DNA from: Paracamarosporium sp. OC-R06-R3
Taxonomy: Eukaryota > Ascomycota > Dothideomycetes > Pleosporales > Didymosphaeriaceae
Direction: 5' to 3'
Assembly: GCA_019828545.1 (NCBI GenBank)
Contig: JACVRA010000246.1
Location: 1-64,000, forward strand
Length of the DNA stretch: 64,000 nucleotides
The position numbers and the translations under genes were made by a program. The notes under the pieces were generated by a model. That model saw only the letters and a list, made by a program, of their open reading frames with translations, was not told where the DNA came from and ran no database searches. This document shows, piece after piece, positions 35,994 to 46,900 of this stretch (positions are counted from its first letter, which is position 1; each line of letters starts with the position of its first letter).

Positions 35994-36486
35994 AGTGATG
36001 TAGGCGAAGGTGCAGCGGTGTTGGGGATGAAATCATGATTCCGGTTCATCTGTATGCCATGGGAAATGAGATATGCTATGCTCACACGGGTGGGTTTTGG
36101 AACTGGGGCTGGTCGATTCCTTCCTATTAGCACTTCCAGGCGCTCAGAGTCAATGAAAAATTCATTCAGTCTACCCACAGTCAGTGCGTGCTACCTCAGG
36201 GCGTATGATACCTGAGATGATGACAAAGTTCAATCGCCTCGGAGGCGTATCGTTCTTTCGCATGGCCAGCTTGTACATGTCGTTTCCACGAGTAGCCGAC
36301 CAACTGTTGTTATTCGACTCGCATACCCATTTCACGAAGTGTATTGTATAAGAGCGAGCCATGAACAACGAAGACCTGCATATTGATATTTAAAAATGTA
36401 AACGTCACTAGAATGCCACCGGAGACCTTGACCCCGCATCTGCTGATCAAAGGATGTCCTTTTAGCTAATGAGAATAAATGAGAAT
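35994..36486. other. Intergenic, convergent 3' ends
   Basis: 3' flanks of RACK1 and the calponin-domain gene. No gene or repeat seen. Confidence 0.45.
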
Positions 36487-38507
36487 TCACCGCGGGCCAA
36501 ATGGCCTGGGCCCCAGGATCTGCCTCCTCCCTCCAAAGCTGATGCCTCCTTTGTTCTGGCTATCCCCACCCATATATCCATATTGGTTTACGTCCCAGCT
36601 CTGACCCTCTCCAGCGCCGGCATTAGGGTCCTTGGGAGCATTCTGCAGGGCACGCTGAGCATCCTCCCATTCCTGCTGCCGTTCGCGCTCCCTCTCCATC
36701 TCTCGCTCGAGCAATGATTTGGATGCCCATCCGCCGGCTTTCGTTTTCGCCTGCGACGCAGCGCGTCTGGCGTCTTCTGCTGCACGCTCAGATGTCGATG
36801 TCAATTCTTGTGGGATGTGATTTGCCGGTTTGGGAGCCACGGGAGGAGGGTTCGACGCCAGGTACCTATCTGTGCGATTTTGTTTAGCATAGGCAGCAGG
36901 ATCTGGCAGCGGACGCGCTGATGGTTCTGGAAGAGGCCGAGTCGATGATACGGTGGGTTCGGGAAGCGGTCTCGGTGGTTCCCGTTGAGTGTCCTGCCAC
37001 TGTTTGCGTAGATAGTCGCGATCGTCAGCTTGTGCCCATGAAGCTGTGCTATCCTGCGGGGAGGGGGCACGAGGCGGAGGCTGAGGACGGGGACGGCTCT
37101 GTGATCGATTGCGTGTTCGACTCTTCGATCTTGCGCGCTCTCTCCGGCGCTCAGAGCGCTCCTCGCGTTCGAGTTGGTACTGTCGTTCACGCTCCTTTGC
37201 TTCTGCGAGTTGACGTTCAAGCTCCTTAATCCTGTCTTGTTCACCGTTGGACTCTGATTCGTATTGGCTGTTTCGCCGACTTCGCGGCTTGCTATTTTGT
37301 TCTGCTTGGTATTGGCTGAGGTATTGACCCCTTAACCTAGCGTCACTTCCTGCTCGTTTGCGGCGGCTCTCTTTGTCCATTCTCTCCAGCTCTTCTTTCT
37401 CCTCCCGTTGTCGCGTTTCTTCCTCTAGCTTCCACTGTCGCTCCTGTTCCTCCCATTCTTGTTTCTGTTTCTCGAGCTGGCGCTGCTTTGTCTCCTTCTG
37501 TTTCCGCGTCTCTTCTTCCCACTGGCGCTCTTCTTCGGCTTGTCGCTCAACCCGTCGTTTGTGCTCGGCTTCTTCGGCTAGGATTCGCAAGCGTTCGTCC
37601 TCTGCCTCTTTCTCCCTTCGTTTTCGCTCCTTCTCGGCGAGGCTGGGAACACTTGGTCCTGCAGAAGTGATTTGTCGTCGCGCACCGAAAGCGATGCCCT
37701 GGTTCCCCTGGCTTGCGCCGCCCATGTAGCCATATTGATGGATATTCCACGCGGGCGCTGTCACACCCTCGTCAGTCTTTCTGCTCCAACTGCTCACGCC
37801 GCCAGGGGGCGACTTAGGTATACCGTTAGAAGTTTTTGAAGAGTTGGAGCCCCCTGTTAGGTGAGGGCTGAGCGCTCTCTCAGCCTGCGGTCGAGCGAGC
37901 GGATTGAAAGTGGTGGAGCCGCTTGCATTGCTGGCCCCCCTGCTCCGTGCAAATGCAGGAGGAGAGTGGAGAGGGGCTCCGCCTTGAAAGCCCGCTGCCC
38001 CAGTTGTTGTAGGGCTCAGTGGTCCAGCGCCGCGCCTGGGGCCAATGGTGGTGGGAAAACTGGAGGGGTTCACGGAATTTGCGACTCGACTGAATGCGCT
38101 CAGACACTGGAGGACTTGGGCAGGATCCTTGGCCTCGTACAGGTCGACGGTCAGGAAGCGGTCGTGTGACGGCATGTTGAGCGGGGCGGTTTCGCATGCG
38201 CGGAGGAAGTGGGAGATGTTCTCCATCTGGATAAAAGGCATGGGCGATTTCTTGAACTTGACGCCAGGCTTCGGCACGGCGAGGTTGACCAGCCTGCATT
38301 GCTGTCAGCGGGTGCATTGGAGAGCGCACTGGTTACGCACCTGCACAGGACGGTTCCGTCCTTCAGCGCATCCAGCAGGTCTCCCGGGGGCAGCCTCTCC
38401 CCCAGGACATCCTCGATCCAGGCCCGCGCTTCGTTGGCGGCCTGCGGTGTGTATCTGCCCAGGCGCAGCTTCTTCATGTCCTGGTCCAGCGACGTGACGG
38501 ACGCCAT
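36487..38507 (-). CDS. Calponin-homology / transgelin-like actin-binding protein with a long coiled-coil insert
   Basis: Actin-cytoskeleton protein of 657 aa. Exons are 38507-38341 and 38293-36487, joined within GTVLCRLVNLAVPKPG. Residues of about 15-150 form one calponin-homology domain (ARAWIEDVLGERLPPGD, FIQMENISHFLRACE, DLYEAKDPAQVLQCLSAFSR). A Ser/Pro-rich region leads to a calponin-like motif, HQYGYMGGASQGNQGIAFG (about 240-260). A charged coiled coil of Glu/Lys/Arg/Gln heptads follows (about 270-450), then Arg/Ser- and Pro-rich stretches. A second copy, NQYGYMGGDSQNKGGISFGG, sits at the extreme C-terminus. Yeast Scp1 has the CH domain and one such motif but no insert. Shares a 273-bp divergent promoter with the next gene. 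Confidence 0.88.
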
Positions 38508-38780
38508 GGCGGAGGCGGGGCGGCGGAGTGCGGGCTCCCTTGGGCGTGGGCGAGTATTTATTCGTGCAGCGCAGCCGCGTATGTGTGCGCGACGGGCGGC
38601 AGAGGGCGGATCGCAAGCAACGGGTGCGTTCCGGTGACTTGTCGCTGGACTGGCAACCGACAGCGTGGGGTTGCGGGAAATGCGCGTGGCTGCGCTTCAG
38701 CCACCGCAGCCTGCGTCATTGGCCGAGGCGTGCACTTTTGGCCGCACGAGGCTCCAGCGTCTCTGGACACATCACCCACC

Positions 38781-39509
38781 ATGGCAGGGCAACCCGGCTT
38801 GGCAAAGCGATGGTGGTATGCCTGGAAGATGATGCAGCTGCCCTGGCGTCGCCGGAGGCTGGCCGGTGAGTGCATCTGCACGCGTCTGGGCGGTACTGAC
38901 GCCGCCAGGATTTGACCTCCAAGGCAACACATACTGGGAGTTCAGCATCACAAAGCATGCAGCCCGCACCCGCCGGGTAGTAGAGTATCCCGGGGGCGTG
39001 TACCACAGCGACGTCAACGTGCCTCGTACGTCGGTTCCATGACCAACGCCTGACTGCCCCTTCGTTGACACCCTGTAGCCCAGTGGGTGCAATGGCTCCG
39101 CCAGACCCGCCCCGAAGCGCCCACCATCGCTGAACAACAGGCCGAAGTCCTGCGCCAGGAACGGATAAAGATGCTGGCGGCTCAAGCAGACGCCCGATGG
39201 GCAACGAAACCTTCCGCTGTCGATGCCCCAGACAAGCAGCAGCCAGTGCAGATGTTGGAATCGAGAGACCCCAGCACGGGCATCAGACAGACGAACGTGG
39301 ACCAAGGGATAAGAGACAGAGCAGAGCCTCCGCCGGCTCAAGTGGAGACGTCACACAGCGATGCCGGCCAGGCAATCAAGAAGAAAAAGAAGCCACTGCG
39401 AACGGAGCCCAAAGACTCTCCTTGGAAGCAAGCAACGGCGAAAGGCAATCCTGGCGAGGAGTGGCAGCCTGAGTCTTGGTCGCCAGCCCCCGCAAGGAGG
39501 AGATCATAA
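38781..39509 (+). CDS. Complex I assembly factor, NDUFAF2/B17.2-like
   Basis: Mitochondrial NDUFA12-superfamily protein, most like assembly factor NDUFAF2 (mimitin). Exons 38781-38865, 38909-39025 and 39079-39509 give 210 aa. The start sits in ACCATGG context. Family core: RWWYAWKMMQLPWRR, then DLQGNTYWEF, RRVVEYPGGVYHSDVNVP and PQWVQWLRQTRPEAPT, all continuous over the two junctions. The C-terminal half is hydrophilic, with a lysine run, and probably disordered, as in fungal assembly-factor members. The structural subunit NDUFA12 is shorter and lacks this tail. Confidence 0.85.
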
Positions 39510-40074
39510 TGTGGTGGACGAATAGATACCGACTGTAACAACATGTATGATAGGTGCTCCAATCATCCAGTAATTCAACTGGTGCCGACCACGGTACCGG
39601 CACTCCTACCTTGGTACCCATCGTGTTGAATGTTTCAGCTGCTGTTCTTATTGTGTTTGATCAATCGCATGTTATCTTTCTAAAGCAAACTCTCTACGGG
39701 CATTAAGTAGCTTCACGCTGCAGTTTCAGATACCGATCAAATCGGATCCCTTTCACCCATTGCTGACATTCACAAAATAGTACAGTCAAGCATACTGCAT
39801 ATGATTCAATTCTCCCAACGACAACTATCAACCTTCTTTATAAACCATTACCGTCTCCATCATTCACACAAGCACCGTTTCAAAAATCGTGTGGGTTTCT
39901 AGTCGCGCATCAACCCTCATATATATAATTTCTTCAACGACTCCTAGAATCCTTCATAACGGGTCGCCCTTAACTTCTTACATCCCAACCTACTGGCCAG
40001 CGAAGGGATCAATACAGTATTGTAGGTTGTGTGTACTTTTTTATAATACTGTATTCTCCTATACACCTGAAGCC
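39510..40074. other. Intergenic
   Basis: 565 bp, fairly AT-rich, between two plus-strand genes. No gene or RNA recognised. Confidence 0.4.
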
Positions 40075-41533
40075 ATGACAGACTACACAAAGTACCTCTC
40101 TAGTCGCGATGCCCTTCTCAGACGTATGCTAAGTTTGAGCTGGGAACTGGTATCTCTGATTATCGACCATGTAAGCCAATCCGGGGTAGTTGAGAGACAT
40201 CCAGAATACAGGCTAATTATACGACAAGTACATTGGGACGCCGATATTGACCACTGTTGAGGACGAATCCCTTCCGCTCATATATTCACGCTACGAACCT
40301 GAGATTCAGCCGTCTACTCTTCCAGCATGTTTTGAAGTAGAGTTTAAGCGACTTGTCCGTCAGAAATGGCTTAGGTCTAAGAAGACGTTCTGCGATGCGA
40401 CCGCCTTCGTTAGGGCACATCTTGCATGCCTGGTGCACTATGGCGCTTTCGACATCGTACCGGTAAGCTGCCCTACCTTGAACGTTGCTTAGGCACGTAT
40501 ACTCATGATACCTCACCTAGGAACTTCATGCTTTCACCGAACAGCTCTCCAGACTACCTCCAGTCATGCAGCCGAGCCTTGCGCTGCAATTAAGCGGTCT
40601 CGAAAGGATCGAACTTAATTTGCCAACGGATGTGTTCTTTTCCTTTTTCAGAGTCGCTGTTCCGCCGTTCCCTACAACTGTGAGTAGTCCAAATTGTATC
40701 GGCTTGACAAATCTCATAGTGCAACTCTCAATTACTGAGTTACGACGTTCCATAGGATCATGAATATTTTGACGAACGTTTCCAGGGTGCTGGTACGTAT
40801 CTAGCGTATACCCGCAGTTTGACTTTGGTCTTCACTGCCTCGGACCCTTGGTATGGACTAAACGGGGGTCTATGGGCCGAAGAGGACGCCGAGGGCATGG
40901 AGCCCCGAGTTAAAAGTAACGTGTGCACTTCAGGTCTGATAATTGACTGGATCTTGACTTATGTAAGTACCTCATATTTGCTCATGCGTTTTGTGTAGTC
41001 TGTCGTCTACATCCTGCCAGCACGATCATCCCTATGAGCCAGTTGTTGAAACAGATGCTGACTTTAGACATCGCTATAGGCGTGGCATCACAACTACCTG
41101 CAACACATTTCCCGCGTGGAGCTCAAAGGTGACATCCAAGAGTGGGTTAAAGAAAAGTGGTATGAGGTCTTTGCCGGAACGCATCCGGAGCAAAATGACA
41201 TTGGGAGTCATGACCAGATACACGAAATCGAACATCAAGGGAAGCGAGAGGCTGTTGCTGCTGGGATTATGTGGGATCCTTTAGAATACTATGCACCGAC
41301 CTGTCGATGTATGATCGACTGCACCAGGTTGCGATTTGGAATCGTAGGGCCGAAGGTATGCTCCCTTCTACCTCAGAAACGAAACGTTAGAGACGGACAG
41401 AGTTGTATAGTTAGGGCTAACGTAAAGTTACAATTAGGATGACACACAAGGGTGGGGTTCTTATATAGAGGACAATTGCTCGCCTGCGGAGACGCAGCCT
41501 CAGTACGTACTTTACTTTGTGCATGTGTTTTGA
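40075..41533 (+). CDS. Hypothetical F-box-like protein, six exons
   Basis: Not confidently recognised. The best model is six exons: 40075-40170, 40229-40462, 40521-40679, 40756-40962, 41080-41355 and 41438-41533, giving 355 aa. Every intron falls in phase 0. The N-terminus (LLRRMLSLSWELVSLIIDHV) resembles an F-box helix with the usual LP replaced. The middle is a region of Leu-rich strands (LALQLSGLERIELNLP), and the C-terminus holds HISRVELKGDIQEWVKEKW. That resembles fungal F-box / leucine-rich hypothetical proteins. The intron 40963-41079 has a CTGAC branch site just before TATAG. An extra exon inside it cannot be ruled out. Confidence 0.5.
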
Positions 41534-41663
41534 CAGCTTGACTCATCGCACACTAGGTACCATAACACAAACTGATAAAACCCCTACAAAAATGTATATA
41601 GTAAACTAAAGCTTGTTGTTGTCTCAAGTGCTCTCCTCAAACACTTAGGAACATTGACATCTA

Positions 41664-43190
41664 CTAGTCTTCCACAACCTCAATTCCATCCAGCACGACG
41701 CCCTCGTCTCCACTTGTCCCAAAGGTAATCGTGTTCGCGCTTCCTTCGTGAAGATCCAACTGCACCGGCACAACATCGTGATGTCCAGCCCTATGGTTCA
41801 AAGAAGAGATATTGACAGCAGGCCCGTTGTTCACAGATACCCAAGCTTCGGTAGAGCTAGAAGGCGGCACGCGGTAGTGAAATTGCACCCACTGTGGTCC
41901 ACCAAGGCCGGTCACGTTCGCAAAGTTCACAACGCCTTCTCCGTCAAGCTTGCGCACGCCTCGCTTGCTGGCGCAGTGCTCACACCGCGCGACCGCCGCT
42001 CGACCTCGCAGCACGGCATGCTCAGCCTCGTACCGACGCTTTACACTGGGGACTTGCACCTCACCTGTCGCCACATCGATTTTCCACTGCGCGTGGTACT
42101 CGAGCGTCAATTTCTTTCCGTTTGTGTCGACGGTGATGGGGAGCCAAACGTAGTTGCTGTCCGGTCCGCCTTTTGAATCCCAGCTATCACCCATGTAGAT
42201 GTAAGTCGTCTTCTTGCTCCCCGTCACCGTAAACTCAAAGGTATTCTGCGAATTGTACGTCTTCTCTGCTTCTGGCGCAATGCCTGTTCATAAGCCGTTA
42301 GAGGGACATCCACAGCACTCGTTTCGCGACGAAAAATGCTCATGCAAATGCGGATATGCTTACCAACTGGACCGTTCCACGACCCGCCAACAAGTTTGTC
42401 CGTCCAGAAGACTTGGTTGGGATTCGAGCGCCAGCCCGTCTTTCCCGAAACGACGAGGTAGTATATGCCGTTCACCTTGAGAATACCGGGGGCTTCGTAG
42501 GCACCTTTGGCCAGGTAGTTCACTCGGTCGCCCACGGCTCCATCGGCGTTGATGCGATTGATTTGCACCGTGTTGTGATCGGCCGATGTGAGAAGGTACC
42601 ACGTGCTGTCTGCGTCGTCGCGAAACATGCCTGGACAGACTTATTATCAATGACATGGTTTAAAAAGAGAGAGCACGTACCTGTGTCGCTATACGTGTAC
42701 CCGCTCGGCGGCAACGTCACCTTCCCGCCTGAAAGCCCATAACTTCCATCAATAGCCGTGGATTTCATTGCCTGGACGTTACGATCCACTTGACCGTAAA
42801 TGTACCAGCTGCCGTTTGGTTTGGCGACTTTGGGGCGCCACATGTACTGGATACTGTTCTTTGGGTTGGAGGCAGGCGTCCAGTCAAGCAGGTTTGTTGA
42901 GGTGTACATATACGGCTGTTCATCTATCGAACATCAGATCCTATTCCTCATACTGAAAAATCGAAGAGGCGAGTGCGGAGAAGCGAAGAACGGAGGAAGG
43001 AATAAGTACTGTGCGATGCAGACTGGCCAACCCAGTAAAACGTATCGCCCTGCTTATACACCATGCCACCATGCGCATCGATCTTCGTGTTGGACGTAGA
43101 CATCCATGCTGCGCCGGGCACGATCCAACTATTTGCCGCTTGTGCTAGGCCCGCGGCGCCGAATGCCAGAAGTGTGGGCTGAAGAAGCAT
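41664..43190 (-). CDS. GH43 subfamily 24 exo-beta-1,3-galactanase with C-terminal CBM35-like domain
   Basis: Secreted five-bladed beta-propeller hydrolase for arabinogalactan. Exons 43190-43010, 42923-42681, 42630-42364 and 42283-41664 give 436 aa. The signal peptide ends near AAGLAQAANS. The propeller core has KIDAHGGMVY, YTSTNLLDWTPAS, MWRPKVAKPNGSWYIYGQV and YEAPGILKVNGIYYLVVSG, whose Glu is the expected acid. NSQNTFEFTV supplies the Gln reported as the unusual base in this subfamily. The Glu usually preceding RPKV is Trp here. From about residue 320, RYEAEHAVLRGRAAVARCEHC starts a CBM35-like carbohydrate-binding domain ending VLDGIEVVED. A TATAAAAAG box lies upstream. Confidence 0.85.
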
Positions 43191-43900
43191 ATTTGCGATG
43201 ATTCGAACGGCTGTCTGTAGAGTCTCGATGTGCCACGCAATACTTGATGCATGCTTTTTATAGGGAAGGAGACCCTGGATTATCGTTATGACACATGTTG
43301 GGCTTCCGCAAATAGATTAAGGAACGGGGTGCTTTACCCCGGATTGACCATGGGCACGCGGTGTTGTGCACTCCGAAGAGCACGCTTGTAATCTGGGTAA
43401 TGACCTTGCAAACATCATCCGGGTATGAAAGCTACGCAAACTTCCGCCAATACTATAGCGCTGGATGCTAACTAGATTTGCACTTAAGAACTCGATGCGA
43501 AAGTAGGTGAGACGAGGCTACTTGCGTTGGCAGCATTTCTTGCTGTGCTTAGTATGAACAGTGCTAAGCAGTAGAAAACGGAGGGGTTATTGGCCGTCCT
43601 CATGAACTCGGTGTTAAAGTATGATCAATAAGAAATACTTTTGTATCTGTAGTCTCCCACCAGATCTACACTTCTACATACTGTTCCCAAAACGCCAAAT
43701 ATACCTATTCAATGCTTTAAGATGCAGGGCATCCCACATTTCAACTCCCGTAGAACTCGTATTAAATCGCAGAATGAAACGGGCAGAGGGATATCTCGAA
43801 CAAAGAAAGCCATAAGGCTCAGACATAGAGCAGATCGTAAAGTGGGTATTATGGCGTTAATCGACCGCGTGGCGTAAATAAAAGCAATCGTCTGCTCCGC
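43191..43900. other. Intergenic, GH43 promoter and 3' flank of the fusion gene
   Basis: 710 bp. Apart from the TATA box I see no feature. A 64-codon plus-strand frame (43621-43815) has no motif. Confidence 0.45.
43254..43262 (-). promoter_or_regulatory. TATA box of the GH43 gene
   Basis: TATAAAAAG on the minus strand, about 65-70 bases before the start codon at 43190. Confidence 0.55.
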
Positions 43901-46900
43901 TTACTCTTCAGCCTTCTCCTTCTCCTTCTCCTTCCCCTTTGCCTCGACAGAAGCGTGTTTCCTTATGTCGGACAATTCCGTACAGACGGTATGCACACTC
44001 TTCTTCTTCTTCCAAAGCATCCGGTAATACTCTGAGAGCATTGGGAACGCTTCTTCTGTCCACCCTTCCCAATTCCTAATAAGCTCATCCAACGCAGGCC
44101 ATACAATGCAATCTGCCTGTGCGAAGCGTCTCCCAGCGATAAATGGTCCAGGACTAAATGCATAACGTTCTTCTAGCGATTCTATTGTGTCGGCAAAATT
44201 GTAGGGGTATGTGGACACATGGCGGTTATACCAGTGCTTGAGTAGGCCCGTGATCATGATCTCGAGCTCGTAGCTGTTGACAGTGCATGAGTGTGCTCTG
44301 TTATCGTGGTCAAGGGTATAGTATCGCTCGAGGTATGCAATGACTAATACAGGCATTGATACTTCAGTGCGGTGGACGTCTATGTCGCGGAAGCAGACTT
44401 GGCGGTCTACCTCACAGCCTGCGTCTACTTGCGGGGCTTCAATGAGCGAATACTCTATGTTGCGCTCCGCCAGGTAAATTTTTATCATGCTGTTTTCCAC
44501 ATGGTTGTTCGACGCAAACAGGATGGGTTGGTCCTTTGGTGAGCCCTTAAAGTGAAGGACATCGAAGCCTTTACCGTACCACCGGTCCCAATCGAAATCC
44601 GGGGCGTGGTTTTCGCGGCTGAAAGCGCGAACTAAGCGTTCGTTCTCTTCTTCATCATCGTTGATCACGTCCCCTGCGTCACGCTGATCCTTCTCAGTGG
44701 CGCCCTGACCCCAGATTGTGCGGCATTTGGCGTCCAGGAAGGTAGCTATGTGACGGAAGGTTAGAGAAATTCGAATACCCTCATAGGCATTTTCGGCCTC
44801 GCTGCGTTCAGACTTTGCACGTTTGTCGGCCATGATCCCGTGCAGCCATTTTTCATTGGACTTGAGGCCGAATACGAACATGGAATTGTGCGGCAAGACG
44901 ACGCGTTGGGTTTCGCGTTGGGAATCATCGGCTTTGTCCGACTTTTTGGTACGGAGACGCATGGTCCTCTGCGCGCCAAAGCTTATGTTGACTATTGATG
45001 AGCCTTTGGCGATATCAAGTGTCTTGTCCGAGTGTTCAGATATGTAGTCCGTTCCCGAGCGGTAGAGCTGGATGAGAACATGGTTGAGTGGGTGGCCGAC
45101 TAACTTCTCTGCCCGCTTTCTGATCACTTGCACCTTGGGAGAGAAGTGCAACAAGGGCAGTGTTTGATCAGCTGGATGCCGATAGATGGGCATAGACCCA
45201 TCTGCGCCGAAATCACCTTGCGCACACACTAAACGCGGCACTTCGCCCTGTTGGTGAAGCATTGTTTGCCATCGCACCTCATTGTAGAGTTGAGTGTATA
45301 TCAACTCCCGCAAAGGTTTGGAGCGATCAGAGGGATGAGTGTACTCTGGTGGGAAGAAATCGTAGGCTATGTGGGAATCTCCTTCTGCGATACGGTCGTC
45401 TGGACCCAGCACGGGAAAGGTTGCAAGAGACTGAAGCTTGGGCTTAGGCATTGTCTTGTCATGCGGTGTATGTGACGGCGTTGCAGCCGCGGCGCTTTTT
45501 GTGGGAGGTGTCTGTTGCTGGGTAGGGGTCTCTTTGTTGGAGTCTGATTTGGGCGACCTGGACAAGGCCATTCTCATACGAGATGTTATATCCTTGTCAG
45601 GGTCAGTAGAAGATAAAGCAGGTTGTGAAGCAGATGGCTTGAGGGAACGGTCGCTCTTCAAAGGGCTGTCACGCAACTTGTCGCTGCTCTCCGCCTTCGT
45701 GATGGCCGCCGGGCGTGGTTTATCTTCCGATGCAGCTGCCTTTTGGGACTTGGCACGTTTCTCTGGGTTCCTCTCGGTGGTGTGAAGCGGGCTGGCTTCG
45801 CCCTTTGCATCACTCTTGTCGCTTTTCTTGCTCGAATCACCTTTTGATTTTCTCTCTTCTGATTTCTTGTCTTTCGAGGTCCGCGGCCTCATGCGAATTT
45901 TGGATTTGACCAGATTTTGTTTCTCAGGCTGCCTGTCAGATTTTGGTACCTTTGCGCCTTGTGTGAGGAGCTCCGCGAATTGTTCGTCACTTGGTTTGGT
46001 TTCGGATGTGGCGCGACTTTCGGCTAAAGAGGTATCGGACGGCTTGCGGGTCCGGCCGCTGACGAATGAGGAGCGTTCAGCTGGATTGCTGGAGTCTTCA
46101 ACGTTGATCGTGGGGGTTGTTCCGCGCGGGATATGTGTCGCATTGGGTTGGTCCGTGGGCTCCGGGTCCGATACCCGCAAATTGTTGACCATGTCTTGGA
46201 GCTCCTGGTCATCCTTCGCTGAATCCTTCTGCGGGGCGAATGACAGCGCACCAACCGGGATATTCCGGTCGATAACGTCTTGGCTTGTGACAATATTCGC
46301 GTCGAAGAGTTCGATCATTCTTTTCAGGGCAATCTTATGGCGAGACTGCTTGCGGAAGCCCAGGCAGTCTCCGACAACGTTGATCCTGATGCCGTGGCGA
46401 GCTGCATCGATGACTGTGGCCAGCACATTGACGTTTGTGATGCAACCGCAGATGTAAACTTCCGTGACCAGCCGTGCCCGCAGGATGAGCAGAAGCGAAG
46501 TACCCTGAAACGCGGAGTAGTTGGTTGTCTGCACCACTGTGTCTGAAGGCTCGATCTTGGGCTTCACAGCATCTGCAAACTCTGCACCCGTGGTGCCAGG
46601 CAGACAGGCCGGGCCGTTCTTGGCAGCTTGTCTGAGGAATAGCTCTTCATCTTCCTCGACGACGGCCTGCAGCTCTTCACGGGGACTGGCCGAGGTGGTC
46701 TTGCGAGCAGAAACGCGCTTGAGCAAGTTCAAAGCACGCAATCTGTGTTTGGAAGTCGAGGATCGCGACTGGGTTGGCCGGATAAGATCCTTCGGAAGAT
46801 CGTCGTCGTCGTCCGTGCTGCTTTCCACTCCGTCTACTAAGCCGCCAACGACGACGGCATCGCCCTCGCCGGTAGTGGGGTCGCTTGCAAGACGGTCTGT

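Noticed and set aside
41021..41079. Extra exon in the F-box-like gene
   Set aside because: An open frame with a possible acceptor exists, but a single 117-bp intron with a CTGAC branch site explains the joint more simply.
45816..46457. 213-codon plus-strand open frame
   Set aside because: Opposite strand of the disordered linker of the fusion protein; compositional only.
46600..46720. Active cysteine-hydrolase site in the fusion protein
   Set aside because: At first the CGC motif looked like the nucleophile, but spacing from the T-x-x-x-V and D-A motifs puts Asn, not Cys, at the catalytic position.
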